NCBI GenBank assembly: GCA_023627715.1 | Contig: JAMAHW010000020.1 | Coordinates: 124,001-188,000 of the forward strand | Direction of reading: 5' to 3' | Length of the DNA stretch: 64,000 nucleotides | From: Periconia sp. R9002 | Lineage: Eukaryota; Ascomycota; Dothideomycetes; Pleosporales; Periconiaceae | In this document: piece after piece, positions 12,401 through 24,032 of the stretch | How positions within the stretch are numbered: position 1 is the first letter of the stretch | Layout: each line of letters begins with the position of its first letter | Notes under the pieces: model-generated | Database searches by the model: none | What the model was told of the DNA's origin: nothing | What the model saw: only the letters and a program-made list of their open reading frames with translations | Made by a program: the position numbers and the translations under genes

Positions 12401-15400
12401 GCTACTTCAACTTTCCAGGGTCCTGGCCAGCATACATCGCATTCCATCCCCAACTGCCGCTGTGTTCATCAGTGCGTTGGCTTACATTGCGGTGAACAGT
12501 AACTGAGACAATATCGACACAAAGTTATGAAGTGCGATTTGACAAATGGATGTGCCTCAGCTCGCCATTACCAACGCTTAACCAGTATCGTTCAAGTGGT
12601 CATTGCTTGTTACACAAAAACGGAAATATCATCACATCCGCAAAACAGTCCCGATAGGTATGCTAATCGTACTTCCTGTCAGACGCAAACACACGTTTCA
12701 AGGTTTTCCAGGGACATATGGCAGCTAGGAAGTTGCAATCCCAGGATGAGGGTTACTCGAAACCCACGTGTTAATGACGAGCAAACAGTGGCTTAGATGC
12801 GCGTAGTCGTGAATGTCGTTGCAGGGAACACAAGATGTTCCGGCCCACCCGGCTGTGAAGCGTCCAACAGGCATATTTTTCCAATCGAAAGGGTGATTCT
12901 AAATCCGTCTGGAATCTTGGCCATGCACACCCTGTACTCGACGGACGGCGAGGGCGAGCGACAATCTCTCGTCAACATCACCCACAATTGATGAGTTTCC
13001 AGCTCTCACGGGAACCTCGATCGGGGAAGAAAGCTGATAGGAAAGTTAACTACAACCTTAGATCCGTTTGAAGTAAAGGGTGGTCGAACTTGATGGCCGT
13101 CGGGACAAAAAGTAAGCTCGGCGTGACTACTCCCCGGCAGCGGACACAACACCCAAACATCCACACAACTTGAAAAAAGGGCTAAATACAGGTGGGCATG
13201 CCACTAGGAAACGCCGACACGAGCAGCGAGGTGCTCTCTCCGAGGAAGTAGCCCCCGAAATAGCGACAAATGGAAAGTCTTCAAAGTATGGTATGGGTGA
13301 AGGTCTACGGCGTCGTAACCCGCGCAACCATCAATCATTGATACCATCATACACCCACAACGCCGTATCACGACATGAGTTTTGATATGCCGCCTGCGCC
13401 CTTCGTCGGCTTCCGCGACCTCAGTCACCCTTGTCTTTTCACACCGCGCGCAGAAGAAGTCACAAGAAAAGTGAAGCTAGAAAGTTCCAGCTTCGCGCCG
13501 TAAAGCCGCATATGTAAAAGCCACAGCCACTGCGGCGTCGAGGCACCACCACGCTGGTGCTTGCAGCTTATCACGGTCATGTGCAGCGTGCGATTAAGCC
13601 TTAGTCGGACCGTACGTGAGACTGGTACTTGGGACTTTCAAATATGTTTTGAGGACATGCGACACACATTTTCATACATGAAGCGGTGGGACACAGGAAG
13701 CAGGGAGGAAATCCGCCGTGCAATTGATGTCATGGAGATGCTGGATGCAAGGGCGCAGATCGAACCGTAGAATGCACGCCTCTTCCTACAGGCTGTGAAT
13801 GCAGGTATAAATAGTATATATATTTGGAATATCCCGACTGATATTGTTGTATTAGGGAAGTACGTCCGAGCTCATGAGTCTTGGCTAGGACATTTTATGA
13901 TTCCTGGTCCTAATATCTGCCACTGTATCGCTGAGTGCTCAATTAGAGATGTGCTACATTCACATAGCTGGATTGTATACATGTAGACGTTTGGGAGGTG
14001 CATGTCTGCATATCCAATCAGCTAGTTAGGTAGTTGTCGTGTACGGCGCACCTCTTGCTACCGAGTCTCTCCAACAAAACTTTCTCATGCGTGCGAGAAG
14101 GAGCGGTCGACGGAACATAAATCATGCAGACGAGATGAAAGTGAAAAAAGCGCATTGAAAAAGCAAAATGTTTGTCTTTGATTTAGTCCTACTCATTTAT
14201 AGGACGGCAATGAGTAGGGTGGAGAAGACACGGTCCTGCTAAAAACCTATTTCAATCTCCCACAGAGAGAAAATGTTGCTCCAGGGCCATAGAAAGCTGA
14301 ACCATGGAGCAGGCAAGCGTGGGGTTGTGTGTTGTGATGATCAAGTACATATCCATCAACGTGTGAGACACCAGACGGCGGGAATGACGAAAACACAAAT
14401 CATTCCTCGTTATCGATCCAATGCGTGGGACGTTATGGAACCAACACAAAGCACAACAGTGCAGTACAGTGTATTCATGCCAACAAGTCGCTTTGTAGCT
14501 GCGTGAATAGATGAATTGTGATGGAAGGGAGGAGGGAAACTGCATGGACATCGGAGGAAGAAGAAGATTTTGACGAGGCGGATTTATTCGGAGGATGAGA
14601 CGGGCCGAAGTCTTGGCAAAGGAGAAGTTTATAATGCGCAACCAGCCCCGTGGATTTCTGCTCTCTACACACATTTCATAACGATTGAACGGATAATCAA
14701 CTGCCATTGCTCATGCGATAGAATGGTCTGTCATATTGCCGTACTAGATTGAATCAAATGGCATATTTAGGCTTTGATGACCCCTTTGTGGGAGCGATTC
14801 AAAAGTGCACCTGCGTGTCCATACATTCCCGCATACATATGTACATGTATGTATCCGTAGGTCGCTGCTGTGTGATGACGGCAGCATGGAAAAGACAAAC
14901 TGGTCTCTGATGATTCATGTTGATATCTAGAAGAGCACACAGACGTGTGTAAGTATATTGTAGCAGTTGTTTGAAGATGCGTGGACAGAATTTCAAGTTG
15001 GAACAGCACCTGCATGTACGCATATATATGTATACACAGGTATAGATTACCATGCCATGAGTGTCCTGTGATGCAGAGCGAGATGACACATCAGACGGGA
15101 GAACCTCAAAAGGTGTCATGTCGTCTTGTCGTCTCCAGCAATTCAGTATCAATAGTAGACAGAGGCGGGGGGAAAGAGAAGCGAGTTGTTAGTGAGGCAG
15201 CGCTGGGGCCACGACGGTCCTACTTGGGCTCTCGTGGCGCGCCCGCTCCAGGCCAATGCATCCCTGTGCTAAATAGTAAAGGGTAGAGGCTAGTGACGGA
15301 TGACCGGTCTTCGACATCAACTCCCCTTACCCCTTCCCGCTCGCCGTCTCAATCGTCATGGAGATCTTCTCCGCCCCATAAACCGCGCCGCATCTCCATG

Positions 15401-15577
15401 CGACGTTTCGAAACCTCAAAGTCCCTCTTGCCCGGTCGTTGTCAGGCTCCTTTAGGCCCAAGATCCAAGCCTGCAGGTCCCTGGTTGGCACGTTGCGCCG
15501 CGCACGTTCTTGCCTCTCCCTCGCAATCCTTCCAGATCGTGTGAGCTGCGACTCCTAAAAAAGACCCCGTCAACCAC
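9482..15577. other. 6.1-kb stretch without a supported gene
   Basis: Only short, mutually overlapping frames occur on both strands, with stops every few hundred bases. A 17-codon frame starting MPPATPKKKTPR near 11619 looks like the beginning of a protein but ends at once and could be a relic. TACATGTA palindromes occur near 10764, 13978 and 14842, the last inside an ATACATATGTACATGTAT cluster. The right end is the promoter and leader of the ArfGAP gene. I saw no transposase, reverse transcriptase or terminal repeats. Confidence 0.45.
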
Positions 15578-17683
15578 ATGGCGTCCGCCCTGAACAAGCG
15601 CCAGCAGGCGCGCAATGAGCGGGCACTGCAGGAATTGATCAATACCGTCCCAGGCAATGCCGTCTGCGCCGACTGCGGTGCTCGTAATCCCTGTGAGCGA
15701 ATCCCTCCGACGGTACACCAGATCACGGCAAGGCTAACACAACGCAGCGTGGGCAAGTTGGAGTGTAGGTTGACGGCCCCTCAACGGCACCAGTCCCCAA
15801 ACTCAAGCTCACCTCATTTAGGTCGGAATCTTCCTGTGTATGCGCTGCGCCGCTCTCCACCGCAAATTGGGCACCCACATCTCCAAAGTCAAGTCGCTGA
15901 GCATGGACAAGTGGGACAACAACCAAGTTGATGTACAACATGTCCTCTACTTCGATTCCACAGGCGCGAATGCTAACCTCTCCAGAACATGAGGCGCATA
16001 GGAAACGTCGAGTCGAATAAAGCTTACAACCCCCGCAATGTAAAACCGCAGATTCCAATCGACGTCGATGAGGCTGATAGTGCCATGGAACGATACATTC
16101 GGCAAAAATACGAACAACGCATCTTCATGGCTGATTCTCGACCCGGCACGCGATCCAACACTGGAAGCTCGAGCTCCGTGGAAGACCGACCACCGCCATT
16201 GCCTCCAAAACCTACGAAGCGGTTCGGGTTCGGTCTGCAGAAGACTTCTAACGTCTCTAGCAATGTTACACCACCTTTGTCCCCCGGGCTCGGTGGTTAC
16301 AACAATGAAGGATCCCCACCCATGGTCAACAAACCGTCGAGGATTTTTGGATCTAATGTGAATACGTCGGGAGATGGTTTGGAGTCCAAGCTTGCCACCC
16401 TGAGAGATATGGGTTTTGCCGATGAGAAGCGGAATTCTACAGTGTTGAAGGGACTCAATGGCAACTTGGACAAAACAGTGGAGACTTTGATAAGATTGGG
16501 GGAGAGTGGAAAATCGAGAGGAAGTACACCTACCCCACCGGCAAAGCCAGATCTTAATGGGCTATCGTTCGATCGCACAAACACTGCGCCTGCCGCTCTT
16601 TCTTCCGTGAACCCCTTCGATGCTCTCGATGCCGTTGCACCTCAGCAACACGCCCCGCCTCCAACTGTCCAGACCCAGCAACTTCCATATGGAGGTTCTA
16701 TTACTCAACCAACGTCACCATCGAACTCGTACAACCCGTTTCTACCACAAGCGCAGGGTATGCAATACCAACCACAAAATCCTACGTTCCAACAGCAGGC
16801 ACAACACCAAAATGTCGCACAAAATCACAATCCATTCGGGTCACAACATGGTTTGGAGCAGTCTTTTCAAGGGTTACAGCTTTCCACTCAGCAACCTCAA
16901 CCAGAATTATTCCCCAATAGAACCGGAGGCTATGGTCAAGCCTCTTCGCAATTCGCGCAATCCAACCCATTTACCCAATCTTTTACACCACCGCCAATGC
17001 CCCAAATGTCCCAGCAGTACAATTCATTTTATCAAGCTCAACCTCAGGTTCAGCAACAGTTCCAAACCCCAACCTCCCCTACAGGCTCTGGAAATCCTTT
17101 CTTGAAATCGGCACGCAGCCAAATGTTCTCGCCTTTGAATCCAATGAGCTCAAACCCATTCGGGATCCCGAGTCAGCAGCCGCAGCCGCAGCAGCAGACA
17201 GGAAATCCTTTCATGGTGCAGCAACAGCAGCAACCCCAAAGTCCTTCTAATCAAGCCCCCAATCCATTCACTCAACAACAACAACAACAACCCACCTATC
17301 AACAGTTTCAGCCACAAGCTAACCCCCAGCCGGCTCAAGGAGTCTACCAAAAGAATTCTATTTTAGCTCTTTATAACTACCCTCAATTAGCCCCCCAACG
17401 ACCTGAACAAACACAAGCTCCCTCCGCGCAAGCGCAAATGCAAATGCAGACGCAAGCACAAGCACAAGCAACAAGCACTTTGGGTCCCCAGCCCGGGCAA
17501 AGTAACCCTTTTTCGGCGGCTCAAGGTGCGCCAGCGCCGCAGCAACCGGTTGCATCTGCGGTACCAGCTCAAGTGCAAGCAGCAAGGCATGCAAGCAACG
17601 AGAGCGTTGACTTTACGGGATTGATGGGTGGGCGGCATTCACCGGATGCATTTTCGGGGCTGAGCTCTAGCTTTCGACGTTGA
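15578..17683 (+). CDS. ArfGAP-UBA protein with NPF-rich glutamine tail, GTS1-like
   Basis: Four exons, 15578-15692, 15748-15764 (17 bases), 15822-15932 and 15986-17683, give 646 residues. The joined N-terminus is an ArfGAP domain with the zinc finger C30-x2-C33-x16-C50-x2-C53, followed by CAALHR with arginine finger R58 and GTHISKVKSL. It should stimulate GTP hydrolysis on Arf GTPases at Golgi or endosomal membranes. A UBA domain lies at about 213-253 (LRDMGF motif). The remaining 390 residues are Q/P/N-rich and contain nine NPF tripeptides, ligands of EH domains in endocytic proteins such as Ede1 and Pan1. ArfGAP, UBA and Q-rich tail in this order match yeast Gts1 and S. pombe Ucp3. All introns have good donors and CTAAC-type branch sites. 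The 17-base exon is needed to keep W-A-S-W-S of the finger, so a model starting at 15989 would lose the whole catalytic domain. Confidence 0.92.
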
Positions 17684-19172
17684 GACTTGTATGTTTGTGG
17701 GTATGAGAACGGCCATGTTGCATACGTCTACATATACCTCGCATATCTGCATAGTGGCGTTGGCATGTTGTTTAGCGACGCAAATGTTCTTCTCTTTCTC
17801 TCTTTTTTTCCTTTCCTTCCATGCCATATAGCGAACGACGATGGGGCCCAGGATACTCGAAAAGAGGATATCTATCTGTCGGATGGAACGCGCAATGTTC
17901 GCATGTAAGATATTCCTTTCTGATGAGGGGAGATGTTTTTGTTTAGTGTGGTTGTAATGTCAGTACTGTCTTTTTTTTTTCTTTTGTTGACCTACCTACA
18001 TATGTATGTACCCCATCTTGCAAGCCTTTGCACTTTCCTTCTTGTTCGATTCCGATACGACAAAAAGTGAATGGAGTGTTCAAAATGATAGTTGGCTAGC
18101 TTCGTCTAGTTCTCTCTGTATCACAAACACAAACACACGCGCTTTACATATGTTTGTATCCCCAGACTATAAATAAATATCCATTCAAACAGCAGCTGCC
18201 CAAGTGTGCAACACCTCAACGGCTAACGGATTGGTTTGGCCATCGATAGAGTGTTGCCAAGCTGGATGTCCGTTGCGCCACGGATGCACGCAACGCAGGG
18301 CCCACGGTTCACGCAGGAGCACAAATGCACGTTGTCCATCTGTCAGCCGTCTTGCACGCTTGGCAAAGGAGGCTGGGGGTTAGCGACCAACCACCAAAGA
18401 GCGGTCAAAGCATGCAGGGAAGATCGCCCGCGCGGCGGGCGAACTCTAGGTGATTGCCCTACTTCCTATCTACTCCACAGGTTCGACCGTTCGTTCTCTG
18501 TAAGCTTCCTCTGCCAATCTCCCGCACGCACGAACGCAAGCAAGCGACCGTCCGTCTCTCCCTCCTCCTCACGCAGTCTCTCTCGGTGCCCAGGAACTCC
18601 ACGAGCCCCTTTCTCTGAGATAACCCTCGCCTTGGAGCGCTTCGGCCGGCTTTGTGATCTCCGCCCAGCCCTGTCCCCCGATTGGGAGAGCTGCTGTTGA
18701 GCTGCACGTAGCTCTGCAAAGAGACGGAAAGGCTTCTTCTTATTTTTAGCTGCGCACGTCGTGATCCACTTTGACCGGACCCGACTCGACCACGACTCGA
18801 CACGTCTTTCGACGACTTGTTCGTTGGGCTTTTGTGATAGATATACCCACTCTGAGCTTTTTTTGCTGCCCGAATTGAGAACCGATAAACGCTACATATC
18901 CACGACCAAAGCGACACGCACAAAACGCACACAAGCATTTCCACGAAGAACAAAAATCGTCGTCGGATCAATCGCTCGCTCGCTTGCTTTCGAATGCGTT
19001 GACCGCCATTCGCATCAGATATCGATATCGACCCACAGAACACATATCTCCTACCTGACCACCAACCTTCGACCCACACTCGTCCCGTCCCCAACTCCAC
19101 ATCGATCACAACACATCTTTACCCACCCCAAACTACCAAAGCCGAAATCCCCCCCCAAAAATAAAAAGGAAA
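17684..19172. other. 3' flank of the ArfGAP gene and leader of the next gene
   Basis: The first 400 bases are T-rich and fit a 3' untranslated region. From about 18450 to 19172 the plus strand is rich in C and short CT/AC runs, typical of a long fungal promoter and leader. Frames here (for example 18236-18700, and 18761-19474, which runs through the start of the next gene in another frame) have no domain. Confidence 0.45.
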
Positions 19173-19670
19173 ATGGGCTGGTTCGGTTCCTCGTCATCCT
19201 CGCGGCACCACTCGTCGTCGCGCCCGGGCTACGCTCGCTCCTGGGCCGGGGGATCCACCTACTCGTCGTCGTCACGCCACCACTCGTCGACGTCGCGCTA
19301 CAAACGCTCCCCGCGCGAGGGCTACATCCAGTACCTCTGGCACAAGTTCAAGCACCTGATGCGCCAGCTGTGGTCGTACGCGCGCCGCCACCCGTTCAAG
19401 GTCTTCTTCATGGTCATCATGCCGCTCATCAGCGGCGGCGTGCTGACCAAGGTCGCGAGGCAGTTTGGCGTTAATATCCCCGAGGGCGCGGGTGGTGGTG
19501 TTGGAGGCGCGAGGGGCGGCGCGCAGGGCGGGTACTATGGAAGTGAAGGATATGGAGGGGGCGAAAGGGGTGGTGAGGGCGGCGGCGGCGGTGGGTTGAA
19601 TATTCAGAGCGTCGCGAGTGGCATCGGCGGGTTGGCCAGTCTGGCCAAGATGGCGCAGAGTTTCATGTAG
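19173..19670 (+). CDS. Small glycine-rich protein with one hydrophobic segment
   Basis: A 165-residue single exon starting MGWFGSSSSS in good context (AAAATGG). Residues 1-50 are serine/histidine/arginine-rich with two similar SSSSRHHSS stretches at about 6-15 and 31-40. Residues 51-75 are basic and aromatic (LWHKFKHLMRQLW). Residues 76-98 form a hydrophobic segment (FKVFFMVIMPLISGG) that could be one membrane helix. Then comes a glycine-rich linker (about 105-140) and a short C-terminal helix (SVASGIGGLASLAKMAQ). I know similar uncharacterised proteins in filamentous ascomycetes but no function. GC content in the frame is clearly higher than in the flanks and codon use looks genuine. Likely an organelle or inner-membrane peripheral protein, but that is a guess. 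Confidence 0.75.
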   Translation: MGWFGSSSSSRHHSSSRPGYARSWAGGSTYSSSSRHHSSTSRYKRSPREGYIQYLWHKFKHLMRQLWSYARRHPFKVFFMVIMPLISGGVLTKVARQFGVNIPEGAGGGVGGARGGAQGGYYGSEGYGGGERGGEGGGGGGLNIQSVASGIGGLASLAKMAQSFM

Positions 19671-20420
19671 TGGACGAAGGAAAGTTATGCTGGGTAGTGT
19701 GGTAATGGCTGGGAGAGGAGAGGAAGGAGGGGAGCGATTGACGTTGACGTTTTGACGATGAAACGTGGCATGAGTTGTTATCCTTTGTTGCTTCCTTTTC
19801 TCCTTGTTCACAAAAAAAAGGCCTTTTGTGGGAGGGGAGGGGTTTGATTTTTTTTTTCTTTCTTTCTTCGTCTGGCGTTCGATTTACCCTTTACATCTTT
19901 CATGATTAGTACGATATCCGACCCATTTTTCTACCTTCGGGAGCACTTTGGGAGCTAAAAAGAGGTGGGATTTAGTCTTTAACTTAGATAGATCTTCTTC
20001 TTTTAAAACTCTTTTTTTTCTCATTTTTAATCTTGGTTCCTGATTTCCCTTCGTGTAGAGATGACTGATCCTGAACTTGTACCTAGTCCTGAACGAGGAT
20101 GAATGCTTGGAAAAGAACTTCGAGTGATTTGAACCTAGCAGTGAAACTTCCATCTTCTACTTAATTCTTCGTGTTGTCTTAATGAGACAGAGATTAGTTG
20201 GTCTTAAACTCGAAGTACTGTTATCAAAGTGCACGTGTATATAATTCATAACTATCTAAATGAGAAAACCAGCCGTAAATCCAAGGACCAAAGAAAAATT
20301 AAGGATATCATGACTGCCAACATTTCCCTTCCCAAATATCCGTTGACCGCCCAACTCCTACCCTGTCCAGAAAAGAACCTATCCCGCGCATAGAGTCATC
20401 ATATGCCATCCCCAAGCTTT
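19671..20420. other. Convergent 3' flanks
   Basis: Lies between two genes that end towards each other. It contains T- and A-rich runs (near 19850 and 20010) expected of 3' untranslated and polyadenylation regions. No gene seen. Confidence 0.5.
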
Positions 20421-21286
20421 CTAAGAGCCCACCGCATGCGCAAACACCTTGGCCGCCAGGTCACTCAACAACTTCGCCTTGTCAGCCTGCGGCAGCTCCT
20501 GGAAGACAGAGTACACGCTCTTCCCCCGCGCATCTCTCACCGCGCCCAGGCGGTTCCCAGCAACAGCACCCGCCACAGCTCCCGGGAAATTCGCTACAAT
20601 GAACCCCATAGCACCTCCACTCAAGCCGCCGACCAAGCTCCAAAACTTGCCCGTGGGTGCTGCCTGTTCACCTTCCGCCATGCCCTCCTCCCGCAGCATT
20701 TCCTCGAACACATTGCCGAACTGCTCTGACGAGAAGCGGTTATGCGATTCTTCCGTATTGCCTGCGGGTGCGCTGCCGAAGCCGAATGCTGACCATGGGA
20801 ACCCTCCGCCTGCGGCGCGTGGGATCCCCTCTTCGAACTCGCTGTCTGGCGTCGCGGTTGTACCGGTGAAGCTGGAGTAGGAGCGCGTGGAGTCGTATTC
20901 GCGGCGGCGCGTGGGGTCCGAGAGCGTGTAGTAAGCGTCGTTGATTTGTTGGAAACGCTTTGTACGGGCGGCGCGCTCGGGTGACTCGGCGGGGACGCGG
21001 TCGGGGTGGTGTTTTAGAGCTGCTCTATGTGTGTTTGTTAGAGATCGGTGGCTGGTCTGGAGGGAGAGCGCAAGGGCGCAGGCTAGGGCTGTATCTGTAC
21101 TTTTTGTAGGCATCGCGGATCTGTTGTTGACTCGCTTTCGGATCAACTTCAAGGATTTTATCTATAGGGATGAGCGACGTCGTTCTATCTGTCTTAGTCT
21201 GCGTAGAACGTACAGTAGTCGACAGGACCTGCTTGCTTGTCAGCCTAGAGCTCCTCCACGAGCAATCGTTTGTACTTACCAGCCAT
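20421..21286 (-). CDS. J-domain (DnaJ/Hsp40) protein with glycine-zipper C-terminus
   Basis: Four exons: 21286-21280 (7 bases), 21228-21214 (15 bases), 21161-21101 and 21024-20421, giving 228 residues. Spliced, the protein begins MAGPVDYYKILEVDPKASQQ and continues with a complete J domain (residues about 5-75) including HPD at 34-36, the motif that activates Hsp70 ATPase. Then follow an S/G/F-rich linker and, near 150-190, an alternating glycine/alanine hydrophobic stretch (SLVGGLSGGAMGFIVANFPG, then AVAGAVAG), which resembles a glycine-zipper membrane-associating segment. No cysteine-rich domain is present, so it is a class C J protein. All three introns (51, 52 and 76 bases) have GTA donors and TAG/CAG acceptors. 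The frame starting at 21152 is an artefact running through the last intron. Client and location are not evident. Confidence 0.9.
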
Positions 21287-22362
21287 TTGGGAAGAATCGT
21301 AGAGATGTAGTCGCTGGGAATTTCCAGAGGTGATGGTCTAGATTTTGGTAGGTGGTATTGAAGATTTCGGGAGAGATGCGTGAGAAGATGTATTGTGTTC
21401 CTGAACCGCTGTTCTCGTCGAGAGGATCCGTGGAAGCGGTGACGTCAGATCCGGCATGCAAACCACCTCGACCACTCTAACAGCTGTAGTTACTCTACGA
21501 ACTCCATGAATCAGCATGATCTCTTGTATCCGGTCGCTTGAAATATTCCTCCCATTTTTGAGCACGTACCTCACCCATATTTTGTTTGATATATTCAAAC
21601 TGCCTAATTAGGAAGGTATCTGAAGACTGTCGATTGCTATGTAGTGTAAGGTCTGACACGCTCCCTGATGGTCGCTTGAATCATCCAACTTTCCATGGAG
21701 AAAATGGACGCGAAACTGTGCAAAGAGCGGGCTGGCAGTCGACAGTGCATTGCATTTTTCACCAAACAACGTCGAACACCATGACGTGAGACAAGTCAAT
21801 GCAAGGTAAATGAATGTTGCCTTCCACAGATACTAAAGAGTACCTGAGGAACATATTATGACCTTTCCACGTTCTCATAGCTGTCTCGGCCATTTTCATA
21901 TCTCCGTTCATCCTCAGAAGCTCCGATTTAGGAAATGTTTGATTTTTTTTATTATCATGACGATTTGTTACCAAGCTAGTTGTGCCAACGCGCACCTGAT
22001 CAATCATCACTGAATATTTCAGGTTATCTCGTTCATTGAATTGTGTGTCTGGTTGGTTACCCCATAACCATCCACCGTCATATCAGGTGTTCATAATGGA
22101 ATTCGTCCTTGGACGTGGTAGCGACGGGTCTCGACCGTTGCCCTCCGCCAATTTGAGACCAACCGCAACAGCTGCGTCCAACATCCCACTCAAATGGTCC
22201 CAACAAGGAGGAGGGGCAATTCTATAGAGCCACGGCCAGATAGCAGTCATTCGGAGAGGTCTCATCTGCCATCGACGGAGTTGGGCAATCTCTCCACACC
22301 CCTCCGTTTCGTCCACATCTCATCATAGTCATCATTCACATTTGACATCAATTCTCCTCCAA
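21287..22362. other. Divergent intergenic region
   Basis: Separates the J-protein gene (minus) from the receptor gene (plus), so it should carry both promoters. No frame with a domain was found. The plus strand just before 22363 is CT-rich, a usual fungal leader. Confidence 0.45.
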
Positions 22363-23480
22363 ATGGCCGCGATTGAAGAGCTGGATGACTCGCGTGCTCC
22401 GAGTATTCTCGTTAGCAACATCGTCTTCTTGCTCATCGGAACCACTGGAGTTCTTATACGTTTTACAGCCCGGAAGCTCGGAGGAGCACCGTTAGGTCTC
22501 GACGACCTGTTTGTCTACCTCGCGTGGGTGAGTGGAGTCAATCAAATGCAAATCCACAAACTTGGGGCTAATTTATACGTAGATATTCTTTCTCGCTTCC
22601 ATGGGCCTTACGCTTTGTGTTGTTGATTACGGCGCAGGTCGACATAGGAGATACGTTCTAGAGACAGATCCGAGCGACCTGAAGTTTTTTCTCCGAATTA
22701 TGTACGCGTTTGACATCATCTATCCATGTCTAGCAGGTTCAATAAGAGCTAGTATTTGCTTTCTGTATCTTCGAGTGTTCGAGTTTTCCAAGATCTTGAG
22801 ATGGTATATCTACTCCTTGTTAGCAGCGATTGGACTTTGGACTTTGGGCGTGTTTGTCATTTCCTTATGCCAGTGTAAACACTTCAAAGGGGGGGTCTGG
22901 AACACCGACAGAGGCACATGTCTTGATCTTCGAAACATCTTCATATACGTCAGTGTAGCGGAGCCTATCTTTGATGGTTTGATCTTGATGGCCCCCGTCC
23001 AGCCGCTCTGGAATTCCAAGCTCTCTAAGTGGAAGAAGATTCAAGTCATGTTGTTGTTTATGCTAGGAGTCAGGTAACTATTCACTCTCCTCTGACCATA
23101 TTTACTTACATGTATTAACATTCTCTGGAAGCGAGATTTCAGTCTCCATCACCCGGCTGAACGGGCTCTGGACATCCCAAAATTCAGACATTACCTGGGA
23201 CTACGCTCTTCATATACTATGGACTACCGCCGGATCATCCATTGGCATTCTGTGCGCCTGCTGTCCTGTCATAGGACCTCTAATATCCGACAAGGTTTCC
23301 ATTTCCATACCTTGGAGGAAGGTAATAAAGCGCTCACCTGAAAGGTGTGAGGAGGACGAGGAGGACGAGGATTACGAGGAGGGGACAGTGAGGCTAGGGC
23401 TTGGAATCATGCGCACGATCAGTATTATTGTGGAGGCCGAGGAAGGGTATCCGAGAGCTAGGGAGGTATTGAGGGAATGA
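22363..23480 (+). CDS. Rhodopsin-domain (PTH11-like) seven-helix membrane protein
   Basis: Three exons, 22363-22527, 22583-23073 and 23132-23480, give 334 residues. Seven hydrophobic helices can be placed: SILVSNIVFLLIG, LFVYLAWIFFLASMG, FDIIYPCLAGSIRASICFLY, YIYSLLAAIGLWTLG, VAEPIFDGLILMAP, VMLLFMLGV and the WTTAGSSIGILCACC segment. The CQC...WN pattern before helix 5 and the LDDLFVYLAW motif of helix 2 are typical of the fungal Rhodopsin (CFEM-less PTH11) family in the plasma membrane. Ligands of this family are mostly unknown. The cytoplasmic tail holds an acidic run (EEDEEDEDYEE). Intron 2 uses a GAAG acceptor, less usual than YAG, but it is the only choice that keeps the ITRLNGLW frame. 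The start is the ATG at 22363, with an upstream stop. Confidence 0.85.
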
Positions 23481-24032
23481 GGAGGAAGCGAAAAAGGTGC
23501 GGATTGTAAATAGCTGCATTGTGTAGAACGGAAGTAACTGTCGTGTACATAATCGAGATCTGACTTCCGCAAAGTTAGAAGAGAAGATAATAGTCATCTC
23601 CTAAGTTATTTGAATTTCCAAGCATGAATATATCGCTTGTTGAATACACACCCTCATTCCGAAGGCCCCAGTCCTCTGTGACTACATAGCCAGCGCATTC
23701 ACTACTCTGTTAGGCTCCAACACAAAGCCACTCAATCATTATATACGATCTCCCCCTCTAAATCTTGAATTACCCAATTATAGCACGTCCAACACTCTCC
23801 TTTGTTCAATAAAGCTGTTGTTCACATATACGTTGTTTGTCACAAAGACCTCCTCTGTTCAAGTTTCCTCTAACAATGTACAACAAGCTTCCTGCCAGTG
23901 TGTTTTGCATTTGCTAGTGATATAAAAGCAATACATCCCCAAATGAAACTCACCAAATTTCGCAGAATCTAACATTCCAACACCTACGTTTCCCAAATAC
24001 CCTAAAACCAACGAAACTTCGGCAAAATTAAA
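23481..24032. promoter_or_regulatory. Promoter of the secreted-protein gene, with TATA box
   Basis: A TATAAAAG element at 23921-23928 lies 105 bases before the ATG at 24033. The sequence between is A/C-rich and unfolded, as in strongly expressed fungal genes. The left half is 3' flank of the receptor gene. Confidence 0.5.

Noticed and set aside
14252..14707. 151-codon minus-strand frame
   Set aside because: Random-looking composition, competing frames on the other strand.
18761..19474. 237-codon plus-strand frame
   Set aside because: Runs out of frame through the glycine-rich protein gene and its CT-rich leader.
19272..19811. Antisense frame of 179 codons
   Set aside because: Shadow of the GC-rich gene at 19173.
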